From Clostridia bacterium (GTDB lineage: Bacteria; Bacillota; Clostridia; Oscillospirales; Acutalibacteraceae), in the NCBI GenBank assembly GCA_017450005.1, contig JAFSYM010000026.1:1-64000 (forward strand): 64,000 nucleotides of DNA, written 5' to 3'. The position numbers and the translations under genes are program-made. Under the pieces are notes generated by a model. That model was not told the origin of the DNA, ran no database searches, and saw only the letters and a program-made list of their open reading frames with translations. Numbering within the stretch: position 1 is the stretch's first letter; each line of letters begins with the position of its first letter. Below are positions 8,550 to 16,514 of the stretch, piece after piece.

Positions 8550-9062
8550 TTATATCCCTATTTCTGCGTAGATTTTCTCAATAAATGGAGATTTATACCC
8601 GATATATCGCTCTATATCATCAGGAAATTGTTTTACTGCTTCTTCTTTGATATGGCTGTATTCTCGCACAGCATCAGGATGAGTCCGCAGGTAATCTCTA
8701 AATGCAATGTGTCTTTTTAGCTCTGGTGAATCCTCTGGGCATACATATAAATGATGCTTCTGCAAGTGTTCTTTGCCATCATATTTGAATGCCTCTCGTC
8801 CAACGATGCCAAGGTTACCTTCATGTTGATAACCAATTTCTCTCAAGGCAGATACAACATTCTCCAATACGGTGTAATCTTTAATGATAACATCAATATC
8901 AATGATAGGTTTTGCAGACAAACCCTGCACAGAAGTACTGCCGACATGTTCAATTCCTATGGTCAGTTGCCCCAGAGTATTGGTAAGTTCGGCTTTTATT
9001 CTAAGGAAATCCTGTCTCCATTGTTCATCGTATGGCAGGACAACAACATGCTTCGTAATCAT
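8550..9062 (-). CDS. GrpB family protein (nucleotidyltransferase fold)
   Basis: 170 aa. GrpB/UPF0157 hallmarks are VVVLPYDEQWRQDFLRIKAE, IGIEHVGSTSVQGLSAKPII (nucleotidyltransferase-like GS motif) and DIDVIIKDY with its acidic pair. In some proteins this fold is joined to dephospho-CoA kinase; the stand-alone function is not settled. The gene is clearly more AT-rich than its neighbours, which suggests recent transfer. GGAGAG lies 10 nt before ATG 9062. Confidence 0.9.
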   Translation of the reverse strand: MITKHVVVLPYDEQWRQDFLRIKAELTNTLGQLTIGIEHVGSTSVQGLSAKPIIDIDVIIKDYTVLENVVSALREIGYQHEGNLGIVGREAFKYDGKEHLQKHHLYVCPEDSPELKRHIAFRDYLRTHPDAVREYSHIKEEAVKQFPDDIERYIGYKSPFIEKIYAEIGI

Positions 9063-9145
9063 TCTATCTTATCTCTCCAAATCCCGATTTGTTTATCTGA
9101 TTATACCACACCCGCCCCAATCCCGCAACACCGAGGCAAGATTAT

Positions 9146-9397
9146 TTGATCCCCATCCTGATGCAGAACGATACCGTTATCGGGTTTCTCGCAGATGCAT
9201 TATCCTGTGTTGTGACCGTCAACGCGGAGCATGTGTCGTATGCGCTTGCGCACTTTCCGGTGATCGAGGCAAGCATCACAGGCACAGCGACGCAGGCGAT
9301 CAATGAACGGCTGTCCGACGTTACATACGTCTATGACTGTTTTGGCAAAACCAATCCCTTTCGTGCGACACCCGGCGGTTTGGAAGGAGGAGATTGA
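9146..9397 (+). pseudogene. Phage tail protein remnant
   Basis: 83 codons opening with TTG (IPILMQNDTV), then FLADALSCVVT. This resembles the N-terminus of siphophage tail/endopeptidase proteins (IPILY...LSDALSCVVTEERNG). It jumps to AEHVSYALAHFPV, which resembles the ARHISYDL-IPV segment normally about 60 residues further on, and ends in GKTNPFRATPGG. The usual middle and the whole C-terminal body are missing, so it reads as an internally deleted prophage fragment. Its end carries the ribosome site of the next small gene. The phage origin is inference. Confidence 0.4.
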
Positions 9398-9399
9398 CG

Positions 9400-9570
9400 A
9401 TGAGGAAGTATGTGCGGCCGGCGCTCGACGTTCTCGAGTTTGACGTGGACGACGTAATCACTGCTTCGTCGCCTTCCGCCAGTTCCGACGATCCTCCGGT
9501 TTCCGAAACGGACAACGCCTACGGCAGCTTTGGCAGTTTTGACCAAACGCCTGCCAACGGTTGGTTTTAA
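9400..9570 (+). CDS. 56-aa RPxL-FDVDDVIT small protein
   Basis: ATG 9400 after GGAAGGAGGAGATTGACG. It begins MRKYVRPALDVLEFDVDDVI and then TASSP; the rest is Ser/Asp/Gly-rich and ends PANGWF. A paralogue with the same core lies at 11276-11440. No signal peptide. The short conserved N-terminal block with a variable tail looks like a leader/core peptide or a small surface-associated protein, but no modifying enzyme is nearby. It is followed by a clean terminator, so it is probably expressed as its own short mRNA. Confidence 0.6.
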   Translation: MRKYVRPALDVLEFDVDDVITASSPSASSDDPPVSETDNAYGSFGSFDQTPANGWF

Positions 9571-9611
9571 TGTTTCTGACCGATCAATTCCCAATATTCG
9601 TGCACCATTTG

Positions 9612-9639
9612 AAAAAGCAGCTTCAAGGCTGCTTTTTTT
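9612..9639 (+). terminator. Rho-independent terminator
   Basis: Stem AAGCAGC/GCTGCTT (extended by A/T pairs), loop TTCAAG, then TTTTTTT. It lies 42 nt after the 56-aa gene and separates it from the dockerin protein. Confidence 0.85.
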
Positions 9640-9711
9640 AGTGCCGTATTCCGCCGCGCAGAACAGGATGCATGACTTCTTTTGGACAGCAAACAACAAG
9701 GAGGATGTGGA

Positions 9712-10992
9712 ATGAAAAGATTATTGAAAAGCACACGCATACTCATTCTCTGCGCACTGATGCTTTTCGGCGCGGCACCGCCGGGGCTTTTAACTTTTTC
9801 GGCGAGCGCGAAAACGATCCGTGAATATGCGCAAGGCGATCTTGTAACGTTCGGCTGGTATCCGCAGATGAAGGTCACGGACAGCGCTGTGATCAATACG
9901 CTGAACGAGCAGTCTGTCGTGTGGCATTCCTATGGCTACTATAGCGGTACGGGCAGTTACAGTAACGGAAATATGGCTGCGTCAGGGTATATGAGATATA
10001 CCGACGTGACATACGGCGGGCAGAAGTACCGAGGCGTGCAGTTCTCGCAGTATCGCCCGTACTATACAGGATTAACGTCTTCCGCATACAATACTTTTCA
10101 GGATGAAAACGGTTACGATCAGCCGGGCAGCATATACTGGTTTCAGTGGGAACCGCTGCAGTGGCGTGTGCTCGATCCGCAGGCTGGGCTGGTGCTGTGC
10201 GAAACGATCATCGACAGCCAGCCGTACAACAATTACGTTCTGGACAGCGGCAAAGACGCATACGGCGACAATGCATACTGGGGCGATGCGGGCAAGACGC
10301 ACTACGCAAACAACTATGCCGAAAGCTCTCTTCGGCAGTGGCTGAACGTGGACTTCTACAGCACGGCATTCTCATGTGCGCAGCAGGAGATCATCGCTTC
10401 AACCGTACTGGATAACAGCGCATACAGCGCGTCCTATTCCGCTTATGACAGCGCACCCACAGCGGATAAGCTCTTCCTGCTGAGCTACAGCGATGTGCAG
10501 AACACGGCCTACGGCTTTTCGATGGGCGCAGGCGGTTCTTCTGCGCTGCAGGCGCGGGGCAGTGACTACGCAAAGTGTCAGGGGTTATATGTTGACGCTT
10601 CAACCAAATGCTCCCGCTGGTGGCTGCGCTCGGCCGGCTACTATTCCGATCTTGCGTGCAGTGTCGATCTCGATGGCTGGGTCAGCGACTACTACTACGG
10701 TACCAGTGACACAAACTTCGGTGTTCGTCCCGCATTAAAACTTGATTTGACGTTGGAGATCTTGCAATCTGACGTAAGCGAGGTTGGCAGCGTACTTCCG
10801 GGTGACGTCAATAAAGACGGCGTTATCAATCTGAAAGACGTTGTCGTTCTGCGTCGGTATCTGTCCGGCGGCTGGAATGTGGCATTTGACGAATTCAATT
10901 CCGACGTCAACAGGGATCATCTGATCGATCTGAAGGATACGGTTCTTATCACCCGCTATCTTGTAGGCGGTTGGAATGTAACGCTTCAATAA
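9712..10992 (+). CDS. Secreted DUF6273 protein with C-terminal dockerin
   Basis: 426 aa from ATG 9712, chosen because AAGGAGGATGTGGA precedes it. A signal peptide (LILCALMLFGAAPPGLL, cut near SASAK) is followed by a DUF6273 domain (about 40-345) with its typical WYPQ, WFQWEPLQWRVL, SSLRQWLN, DKLFLLSYSDV and WWLRS/GVRPAL segments. Residues about 358-426 are a type I dockerin with two Ca-binding repeats (GDVNKDGVINLKDVVVLRRY and SDVNRDHLIDLKDTVLITRY). It would dock on a cohesin scaffold outside the cell; no cohesin is visible in the window. Confidence 0.88.
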   Translation: MKRLLKSTRILILCALMLFGAAPPGLLTFSASAKTIREYAQGDLVTFGWYPQMKVTDSAVINTLNEQSVVWHSYGYYSGTGSYSNGNMAASGYMRYTDVTYGGQKYRGVQFSQYRPYYTGLTSSAYNTFQDENGYDQPGSIYWFQWEPLQWRVLDPQAGLVLCETIIDSQPYNNYVLDSGKDAYGDNAYWGDAGKTHYANNYAESSLRQWLNVDFYSTAFSCAQQEIIASTVLDNSAYSASYSAYDSAPTADKLFLLSYSDVQNTAYGFSMGAGGSSALQARGSDYAKCQGLYVDASTKCSRWWLRSAGYYSDLACSVDLDGWVSDYYYGTSDTNFGVRPALKLDLTLEILQSDVSEVGSVLPGDVNKDGVINLKDVVVLRRYLSGGWNVAFDEFNSDVNRDHLIDLKDTVLITRYLVGGWNVTLQ

Positions 10993-11001
10993 TGATCACA
11001 G

Positions 11002-11028
11002 GGGCAGCAGGCGTTGTTTCTGCTGCCC
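11002..11028 (+). terminator. Rho-independent terminator after dockerin gene
   Basis: Perfect 9-bp stem GGGCAGCAG/CTGCTGCCC, loop of 9 nt, then TTTCTATATTTT. It begins 10 nt after the dockerin gene stop. Confidence 0.85.
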
Positions 11029-11059
11029 TTTCTATATTTTCAAGAAAGGATAAAATGAT

Positions 11060-11152
11060 ATGAAAAACCGCTTTGTTTCCTGTTTTCTCTTTGGATGCTG
11101 TGCAGTGTGTGTCTGACAACAGCAAACGCGGCAGTACAGTGATCCGGCGCTG
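11060..11152 (+). pseudogene. Signal-peptide remnant of a lost secreted protein
   Basis: AAAGGATAAAATGATATG starts MKNRFVSC. A one-base shift then recovers SLWMLCSVCLTTANAAVQ, a good signal peptide with an ANAA cleavage site, before a stop. It looks like the 5' stump of a former exported-protein gene. About 11128-11220 holds a GC-rich stretch of the kind often repeated between genes in this group (minus-strand reading CHCEGAKR), with no gene. Confidence 0.4.
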
Positions 11153-11222
11153 GTTCTCCGTTCAGCAGCCAGATCATACAGTCGCTTCGCTCCTTCGCAA
11201 TGACAATTCCATATAAGAAGCA

Positions 11223-11249
11223 GGAGCAAGGTTTTTGACGCCTTGCTCC
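11223..11249. terminator. Inverted repeat, possible terminator of small gene
   Basis: Perfect GGAGCAAGG/CCTTGCTCC with a 9-nt loop, 27 nt beyond the stop of the 54-aa gene on the minus strand. The U-tract is poor on that strand and better on plus, so the polarity is unclear. Confidence 0.4.
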
Positions 11250-11275
11250 GGTGTTGTTTTTGGGTTCTGTTTTCG

Positions 11276-11440
11276 TCAGTTGATGGTCACGTCGCCCAGC
11301 GGAATTTCATCAACCGGGAAGTTGTTGTGCGTGGTGCCGAGGTGGGGTTCATCCACAATCACAGGCTCCGAAAGGGTGATGACGTCTTCCACGTCGAACT
11401 GTTCCGTCATGAGGACGGGTCTTTTGTATGTCTTTTTCAT
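11276..11440 (-). CDS. 54-aa RPxL-FDVEDVIT small protein
   Basis: ATG 11440 after AAGGAGGATACGGAA. It starts MKKTYKRPVLMTEQFDVEDV and then ITLSEPVIVDEP, ending IPLGDVTIN. It shares the [KR]-Y-x-RP-x-L then FDV-[DE]-DVIT-x-S pattern with the 56-aa protein at 9400, while the C-terminal half differs entirely. It lies 13 nt after the BspA-like gene and is probably on the same mRNA. Not recognised beyond this pairing; it could be a peptide precursor or an accessory of the adjacent surface protein. Confidence 0.6.
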   Translation of the reverse strand: MKKTYKRPVLMTEQFDVEDVITLSEPVIVDEPHLGTTHNNFPVDEIPLGDVTIN

Positions 11441-11453
11441 TTCCGTATCCTCC

Positions 11454-14183
11454 TTATGCGAACAATGCCTTGGCCGCGACGCTGTACAGATACAGCGCTG
11501 CGCCTAGGGTTGCGGTCGAGTCATTCTTTGCGAGCAGACGCGCGAAGTCGTTGCCGCAGAACGTGATCGTGCCGAAGCCGTTGATGTCGATCGTGATGAC
11601 CTCGTCCATGGTCGCCGCCTCAATGCCGGTGACCTCCAGCAGGATCGCGCCGGTCTCGTCGTTCTTGACGAACTGCGCGTTCGCATTGCCGTTTACCGTG
11701 ATCTTGTCATTGAGCGCGACCGCTTCTGCCTCGGTCAGGCCGGCCGTGTAGAAACGGAACTCCGGCTTCGTGACGGCCATGTAGCTGATGCTGCTGATCT
11801 TGCCGCCGGCGCTGATGGACATGTGGTTTTCAAGTCCCGCCGCATCGGCGATCGCCGCCTGCGCATCCTCGATCGTCGTGATGTCAGACGCATGGTAGTA
11901 GCCTGTGCCCGCGAAGTAGTCGTTCGCCGCCTGGCCGTATTCGAGCGTCGCCTTGGCGAGCGCTTTGACGTTCGCATCAAAATCGCCGTCGAGCAGGTAC
12001 TTGCAGTAGTCCGCGACGGACGTGCTGTAGTCGATCGTGTCGTTGCCCGCTTTCAGGGTTGCCTTGATCGTGTCGCCGATCTGTGCCGGTGCGATCTCGG
12101 CGGGAATGACGTAATGGCCGTCGACAAAGTCGAGCTTGCTCAGGTCATCATACACGACGGTCTTCGTGACCTTATCCTGGTCGATGTACTCAATCGTGAC
12201 GCTCGTGAAGTCATCGCGCGGAGCCAGCAGGAAGTTGATGTAGATCTGGTCGGCGATCATGACCGACTGCCAATCCTGCAGCGTCGACTTCTCGGCCTTG
12301 GTGAATGTCGCGGTGTAGGTCACGTCGCCGGTAACCGCGGGAAGCGTATCGGTCAGGCCGTAGGTGTTCTCACCGTCTGTCCAGCCGGAGAACGTGTAGG
12401 TATACGCGTAGTCCTCCGCCTTGAGCGGCGTTTCGCCGGTGTAAACGGGCGTTTCGCCGGAAACGACGCTGTCGCGCTGCAGTACCGTGCCGTCCGCATA
12501 CTTAAATGTGACGGTGATCGCACGGCAGAGAGCGCCGCTTTCGTCCAGATAGAAAGCCGTGTTGCCCTCGGCAAGGGTGATGGTAAAAGGATTCGAGGTA
12601 TTCTTTCTATTGGAATACAAACGGTTAATCATCGCAAACTGGTCGTCCGCGATCTCCTGCATCGTGGAGGGGATCGTGACACCGGAACAATTCGCCAGAA
12701 GATTATCCACGGTAGAGGAGCCGTCCGCCCACATGGCCTCGCGATTCCAGTGCGTAACGCCTTCGGGAATCTGCATCGCCTTGTTATAACGTGCGGGCAC
12801 TGCCACGACGTGCCGCATATCTTTGGAATAAATAATGCCGTCCGCAGACGTGTAGCGTGGATTGGTGCTCTTTACGGCGTAGTCGGTAATGCCCGTGTAG
12901 CAGTAGATGGCAATGGAGAGGTTTGTGCCCGCGTTGAGGTTGCCCGTGTCTTCATAGACAATATATCTGTCGTCATAAATGGGCACATACTTGATCTCAT
13001 ACGCATCGGGCAGTATGACCGTGTGAATATTGTAGTTTCTCGAAAAGCTCAGCTCGCCGAGGAAGTCGACGCCTTCGGGAATCTCAAACACGCCGTTCTC
13101 AAACGGTTTATTGCGCGGTACGGCAAGCATCTCTTTGCCGTCTGCGGAGTACAAAATACCGTCGACCGCCTTGTAGTTCGTGTTGCCCTCTGCCACACGG
13201 ATCTCCGTCAGATCATTCGTCGCAAAGTCATACAGCGTGTGCGCGTAACCGATTTTTTTAACGCCCGCAGGAACGGTGAAACTGGTTCCCTCGTATCTGG
13301 TGGCGTGGTTCAGAAAGCCTGCGCTGATCATGGCAAGGTTGTCGGGCAGCAGAATCTGCTGCGCGCGGCAGTTCTGGAAGCACCACGCGGAGTTGTTGAG
13401 ATTACTCAGATCCCAGTTTCTCAGGTCGATCGTCACATGCACGCTCGCGCTGACTGCGTTTACAAATTGATTGAACGCAAACGACATGTTTTGAAGAGAG
13501 GATGTGTTCCAGTTTTCATACCCGGTCAGACCCGAAAGACGGGTGCAGCCGCTGAACATCGCGCGGATCTCGGCAACAGAACCGGTGTCGAATGCCGACA
13601 AGTCCACCGCCTTGAGCGCGCTGCAGTTGTAGAACAGGTAGCTCATATCTGTGACCTTTGCTGTGTCGAACGACGAAAAATCGGCAGCAGTCAGCGACGT
13701 GCAGCCGCTGAAAAAGCCGCGTATGGTGGTAACCGCTCCCGTGTCAAACGAGGAAAGTGCGACCGATTTCAGCGCGGAACAGTTGTAGAACATGTAGCTC
13801 ATGTTGACGACGCCCGATGTGTCCGCAGCAGACAAATCAATATCCGTCAGTGCGGAACACTCGCCGAAAAGCAGACGCATGGAGTTGTTCAGAAAGCTGA
13901 CGCCGGCGCCTATGGAAACGGATTTCAGGGTTGTGTTTGCCCGGAAAACCGTCGTGCTCGCAATCACGGTATCATATGTCTGTTCCTGCACGCCGAACTG
14001 CGCGGGAACCGTAACGGAATCCGCGTCACCGACGTATTTGGTGAGCGTGACCGTACCGGCCTCTTCGTCGAGCGTGTAATTCCATTCCGCCAGCGCTGAA
14101 CCGCCCGTTTGCGCGGCGGCAGCCGGAATCAGCGCTAACGCGATCAGCACCGCCAGAAGCAGAGATAAAACCCGTTTCTTCAT
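11454..14183 (-). CDS. BspA-like leucine-rich-repeat surface protein
   Basis: 909 aa. A signal peptide (LSLLLAVLIALALIPAAAAQ) is followed by DUF285/BspA-type repeats (about 85-215) with the SSFDTGxVTxxxxxFxGCxSL pattern. Then come LRR_5-like blocks including EIPEGVDFLGELSFSRNYN and IPEGVTHWNREAMW (to about 535), and a Listeria-Bacteroides-type B repeat (VTFKYADGTVLQRD to YTATFTKAE, about 545-620). A C-terminal beta-rich domain of unknown class ends the protein. Such proteins are secreted adhesins. RBS AGGGGAGGAAAACAA. The 758-codon antisense frame over it is a shadow. Confidence 0.85.
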   Translation of the reverse strand: MKKRVLSLLLAVLIALALIPAAAAQTGGSALAEWNYTLDEEAGTVTLTKYVGDADSVTVPAQFGVQEQTYDTVIASTTVFRANTTLKSVSIGAGVSFLNNSMRLLFGECSALTDIDLSAADTSGVVNMSYMFYNCSALKSVALSSFDTGAVTTIRGFFSGCTSLTAADFSSFDTAKVTDMSYLFYNCSALKAVDLSAFDTGSVAEIRAMFSGCTRLSGLTGYENWNTSSLQNMSFAFNQFVNAVSASVHVTIDLRNWDLSNLNNSAWCFQNCRAQQILLPDNLAMISAGFLNHATRYEGTSFTVPAGVKKIGYAHTLYDFATNDLTEIRVAEGNTNYKAVDGILYSADGKEMLAVPRNKPFENGVFEIPEGVDFLGELSFSRNYNIHTVILPDAYEIKYVPIYDDRYIVYEDTGNLNAGTNLSIAIYCYTGITDYAVKSTNPRYTSADGIIYSKDMRHVVAVPARYNKAMQIPEGVTHWNREAMWADGSSTVDNLLANCSGVTIPSTMQEIADDQFAMINRLYSNRKNTSNPFTITLAEGNTAFYLDESGALCRAITVTFKYADGTVLQRDSVVSGETPVYTGETPLKAEDYAYTYTFSGWTDGENTYGLTDTLPAVTGDVTYTATFTKAEKSTLQDWQSVMIADQIYINFLLAPRDDFTSVTIEYIDQDKVTKTVVYDDLSKLDFVDGHYVIPAEIAPAQIGDTIKATLKAGNDTIDYSTSVADYCKYLLDGDFDANVKALAKATLEYGQAANDYFAGTGYYHASDITTIEDAQAAIADAAGLENHMSISAGGKISSISYMAVTKPEFRFYTAGLTEAEAVALNDKITVNGNANAQFVKNDETGAILLEVTGIEAATMDEVITIDINGFGTITFCGNDFARLLAKNDSTATLGAALYLYSVAAKALFA

Positions 14184-14347
14184 TTGTTTTCCTCCCCTGA
14201 TGCAGCATTTTTTCTGTTATTATAATATGCTTACACGGATTTATCAAGGAATAATATGGATCAGCGATTTCGACGGTATGTAAGCACGGCAGTCACGCAG
14301 AAGTATTATCAGAACAATTCCGCAACCTTTTCATGCCGGCAGCAAAA

Positions 14348-14379
14348 GGCGCGGGAGAGCAAATGTACTCTCCTGCGCC
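14348..14379 (-). terminator. Terminator of the dapL end of the nitrogen block
   Basis: 12-bp stem GGCGCGGGAGAG/CTCTCCTGCGCC (one wobble) with an 8-nt loop, followed on the minus strand by TTTTGCTG. It lies about 150 nt after the dapL stop. The rest of 14184-14532 shows no gene. Confidence 0.7.
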
Positions 14380-14532
14380 GAAACAGCGGTATACTGTTGT
14401 TCTTGTGTGATGATTCTCCTGACATAGCATCGAGAAACAGAAAAAACTGCGTTGTATCAGAATCATCGTTCCGGCTTACAGCAGCACGCCGGATCTGATC
14501 GTACAACGAGAGTATGTAAAGAGCTGAACAAA

Positions 14533-15711
14533 TCAGCCGAGCAGCGCAGTCAGTCTGCGGGCGGCTTCGGCGGTATCGGCCGGATCGCCGAACGTGGAAA
14601 AGCGGAAGAATCCTTCACCGCAAGCGCCGAAACCTGCGCCGGGTGTGCCGACGATCTGCCCCTTTTGCAGCAGGAAATCGAAGAACGTCCAGCTGTCCAT
14701 ACCGTTCGGGCAGCGCAGCCAGACGTACGGCGCGTTATGCCCGCCGCAGTACCACAGGCCTATCCGGTCGAGCGCGTCGGTCAGTGTTTTGGCGTTGCGC
14801 TTGTACAGCGCGATCTGCTGCCGGATCTGCGACTGACCTTCGTCGGTAAACGCCGCTGCGCCGCCCTTTTGCAGGATATAGGAAATGCCGTTCGTTTTCG
14901 TCGTGCGGTTGCGCACCCACATGGCGTTCAGGTTCAGCCCGCCGCGCTCCAGTGTTTTCGGAATGACCGTATAGCCCAGTCTCGTGCCGGTGAAGCCCGC
15001 CGTTTTGGACAGCGAACAGATTTCGATTGCGCACGTGCGCGCGCCGTCAAGCTCAAAAACACTGTGCGGCAGCGTTTCATCCTCGATGTACGCTTCATAC
15101 GCCGCGTCGAACAGGATCACCGCGCCGCGGCGGTTGGCAAAGTCCACCCACGCCTGTAGTTGGTCGCGGCTGAAAACTGCGCCGGTCGGATTGTTCGGCG
15201 AGCAGATATACAAAATATCCGCGTCGATCGAATCATCCGGTTCCGGCAAAAAGCCGTTTTCCCTGCCGGATGAGAGATGCACAATCTGTCTGCCCGCCAT
15301 GACGTTGGCGTCCACGTAAGCAGGGTAGGCCGGTTCGATCACCATGGCCGCTGCGCTTTTGTCGAACAGGTCGAGAATATCGCCCAGCTCGTCGCTCGCG
15401 CCGCTCGAAACGAACACTTCGTCCGGCGAGAGAACCACGCCGCGTTTTGCGTAATGCGCCGCGATTGTCTCACGCAGAAACGGCGCGCCGCATTCGGGCA
15501 TATAACCGTGAAATGTCTCTTTGTTTGCCTGATCGTCCACAGCTGCGTGCAGCGCGTCGATCACTGCGGCGCAAAGCGGCTGCGAAACGTCGCCGATGCC
15601 CAGCCGCAGCAGATGCGTGCCGGGATGCTGCGCGAGATACGCGTTGACTTTTTGCGCGATGTTGTAAAACAAATACGAATCCTTGAGATCCTTGTAATGT
15701 GTGTTCAGCAT
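14533..15711 (-). CDS. dapL: LL-diaminopimelate aminotransferase
   Basis: 392 aa, a normal length for DapL. It is a PLP fold-type I aminotransferase that converts tetrahydrodipicolinate plus glutamate to LL-diaminopimelate in one step, giving lysine and peptidoglycan precursor. It shows LGIGDVSQPL, GYMPECGAPFLRETIAAHYA, the CSPNNPTGAVF loop and the PLP lysine in SLSKTAGFTGTRLGY. It is the last gene of the long minus-strand block, 2 nt after dapF, whose enzyme uses its product. Glutamate as amino donor links it to the upstream nitrogen genes. Confidence 0.93.
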   Translation of the reverse strand: MLNTHYKDLKDSYLFYNIAQKVNAYLAQHPGTHLLRLGIGDVSQPLCAAVIDALHAAVDDQANKETFHGYMPECGAPFLRETIAAHYAKRGVVLSPDEVFVSSGASDELGDILDLFDKSAAAMVIEPAYPAYVDANVMAGRQIVHLSSGRENGFLPEPDDSIDADILYICSPNNPTGAVFSRDQLQAWVDFANRRGAVILFDAAYEAYIEDETLPHSVFELDGARTCAIEICSLSKTAGFTGTRLGYTVIPKTLERGGLNLNAMWVRNRTTKTNGISYILQKGGAAAFTDEGQSQIRQQIALYKRNAKTLTDALDRIGLWYCGGHNAPYVWLRCPNGMDSWTFFDFLLQKGQIVGTPGAGFGACGEGFFRFSTFGDPADTAEAARRLTALLG

Positions 15712-15713
15712 AG

Positions 15714-16511
15714 TTATACGGTCTCCCCCTCGTATACGGTCTCGGCAGGGCCGGCCATCGTTACGCTGCCGTCCGCGTCGACCGTGATGTGCAGCGTTCC
15801 GCCGTCAAGATGCACCGCGATCGGTTCGCCCTGCCGGCAGTACCCTTTGCGCACGGCGGCTGCCGCGCTCGCCGACGCGCCTGTACCGCAAGCCATCGTG
15901 ACGCCGCTGCCGCGTTCCCAAACGCGCATGCGCAGTTCGGAATCCGACAGCACCTGCACAAATTCCGCGTTCACGCCGTCCGGAAACGCCGGGTGATGCT
16001 CGATTTGCGGTCCCCATATTTCCAGCGGGACGGTTTGGGCGTTGTCCGTGAAGAACACCGCGTGCGGATTGCCGACGTGCACGGGTGTGTATGCAAGTGC
16101 TTTCGCGCCGATGCGCAGCGATTCTTCCGCGCGCACAGACGCTTTTCCCATCTGCACCGAGACGGATTGCACTCTGCCGTGCCGCACGGTCAGCTCCAAG
16201 TCCTTGATTCCGGACAGCGTTTCGATCGTGAGATGCGTTTCGTCCGTGTACCCTTTGTCATACACATATTTGCCCACGCAGCGGATGCCGTTGCCGCACA
16301 TCATCGCCTCGCTGCCGTCAGCGTTGAAGATGCGCATTTTGAAGTCGGCAACCTGAGAGCGGGAAATATAGATCATACCGTCCGAACCCGCGCCGAAATG
16401 GCGGTCGGACAAGCGGACAGACAGCGCGGCGATATCGTCCGGCACTTCGCCGAACACATACAGGTAGTCGTTACCCAGTCCGTGCATTTTTGTAAAGTGC
16501 ATTGCGTTCAT
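15714..16511 (-). CDS. dapF: Diaminopimelate epimerase
   Basis: 265 aa. PLP-independent epimerase turning LL- into meso-diaminopimelate. Both catalytic cysteines are present: AMMCGNGIRCVG and VTMACGTGASAS. The N-terminus FTKMHGLGNDYLYV is the family signature. It is packed between purF (3 nt) and dapL (2 nt) in the same transcription direction. Confidence 0.96.
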   Translation of the reverse strand: MNAMHFTKMHGLGNDYLYVFGEVPDDIAALSVRLSDRHFGAGSDGMIYISRSQVADFKMRIFNADGSEAMMCGNGIRCVGKYVYDKGYTDETHLTIETLSGIKDLELTVRHGRVQSVSVQMGKASVRAEESLRIGAKALAYTPVHVGNPHAVFFTDNAQTVPLEIWGPQIEHHPAFPDGVNAEFVQVLSDSELRMRVWERGSGVTMACGTGASASAAAAVRKGYCRQGEPIAVHLDGGTLHITVDADGSVTMAGPAETVYEGETV

Positions 16512-16514
16512 CTC

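Noticed and set aside
11823..14099. 758-codon plus-strand frame
   Set aside because: Antisense to the BspA-like gene; Arg/Val-rich with no family motif or ribosome site.
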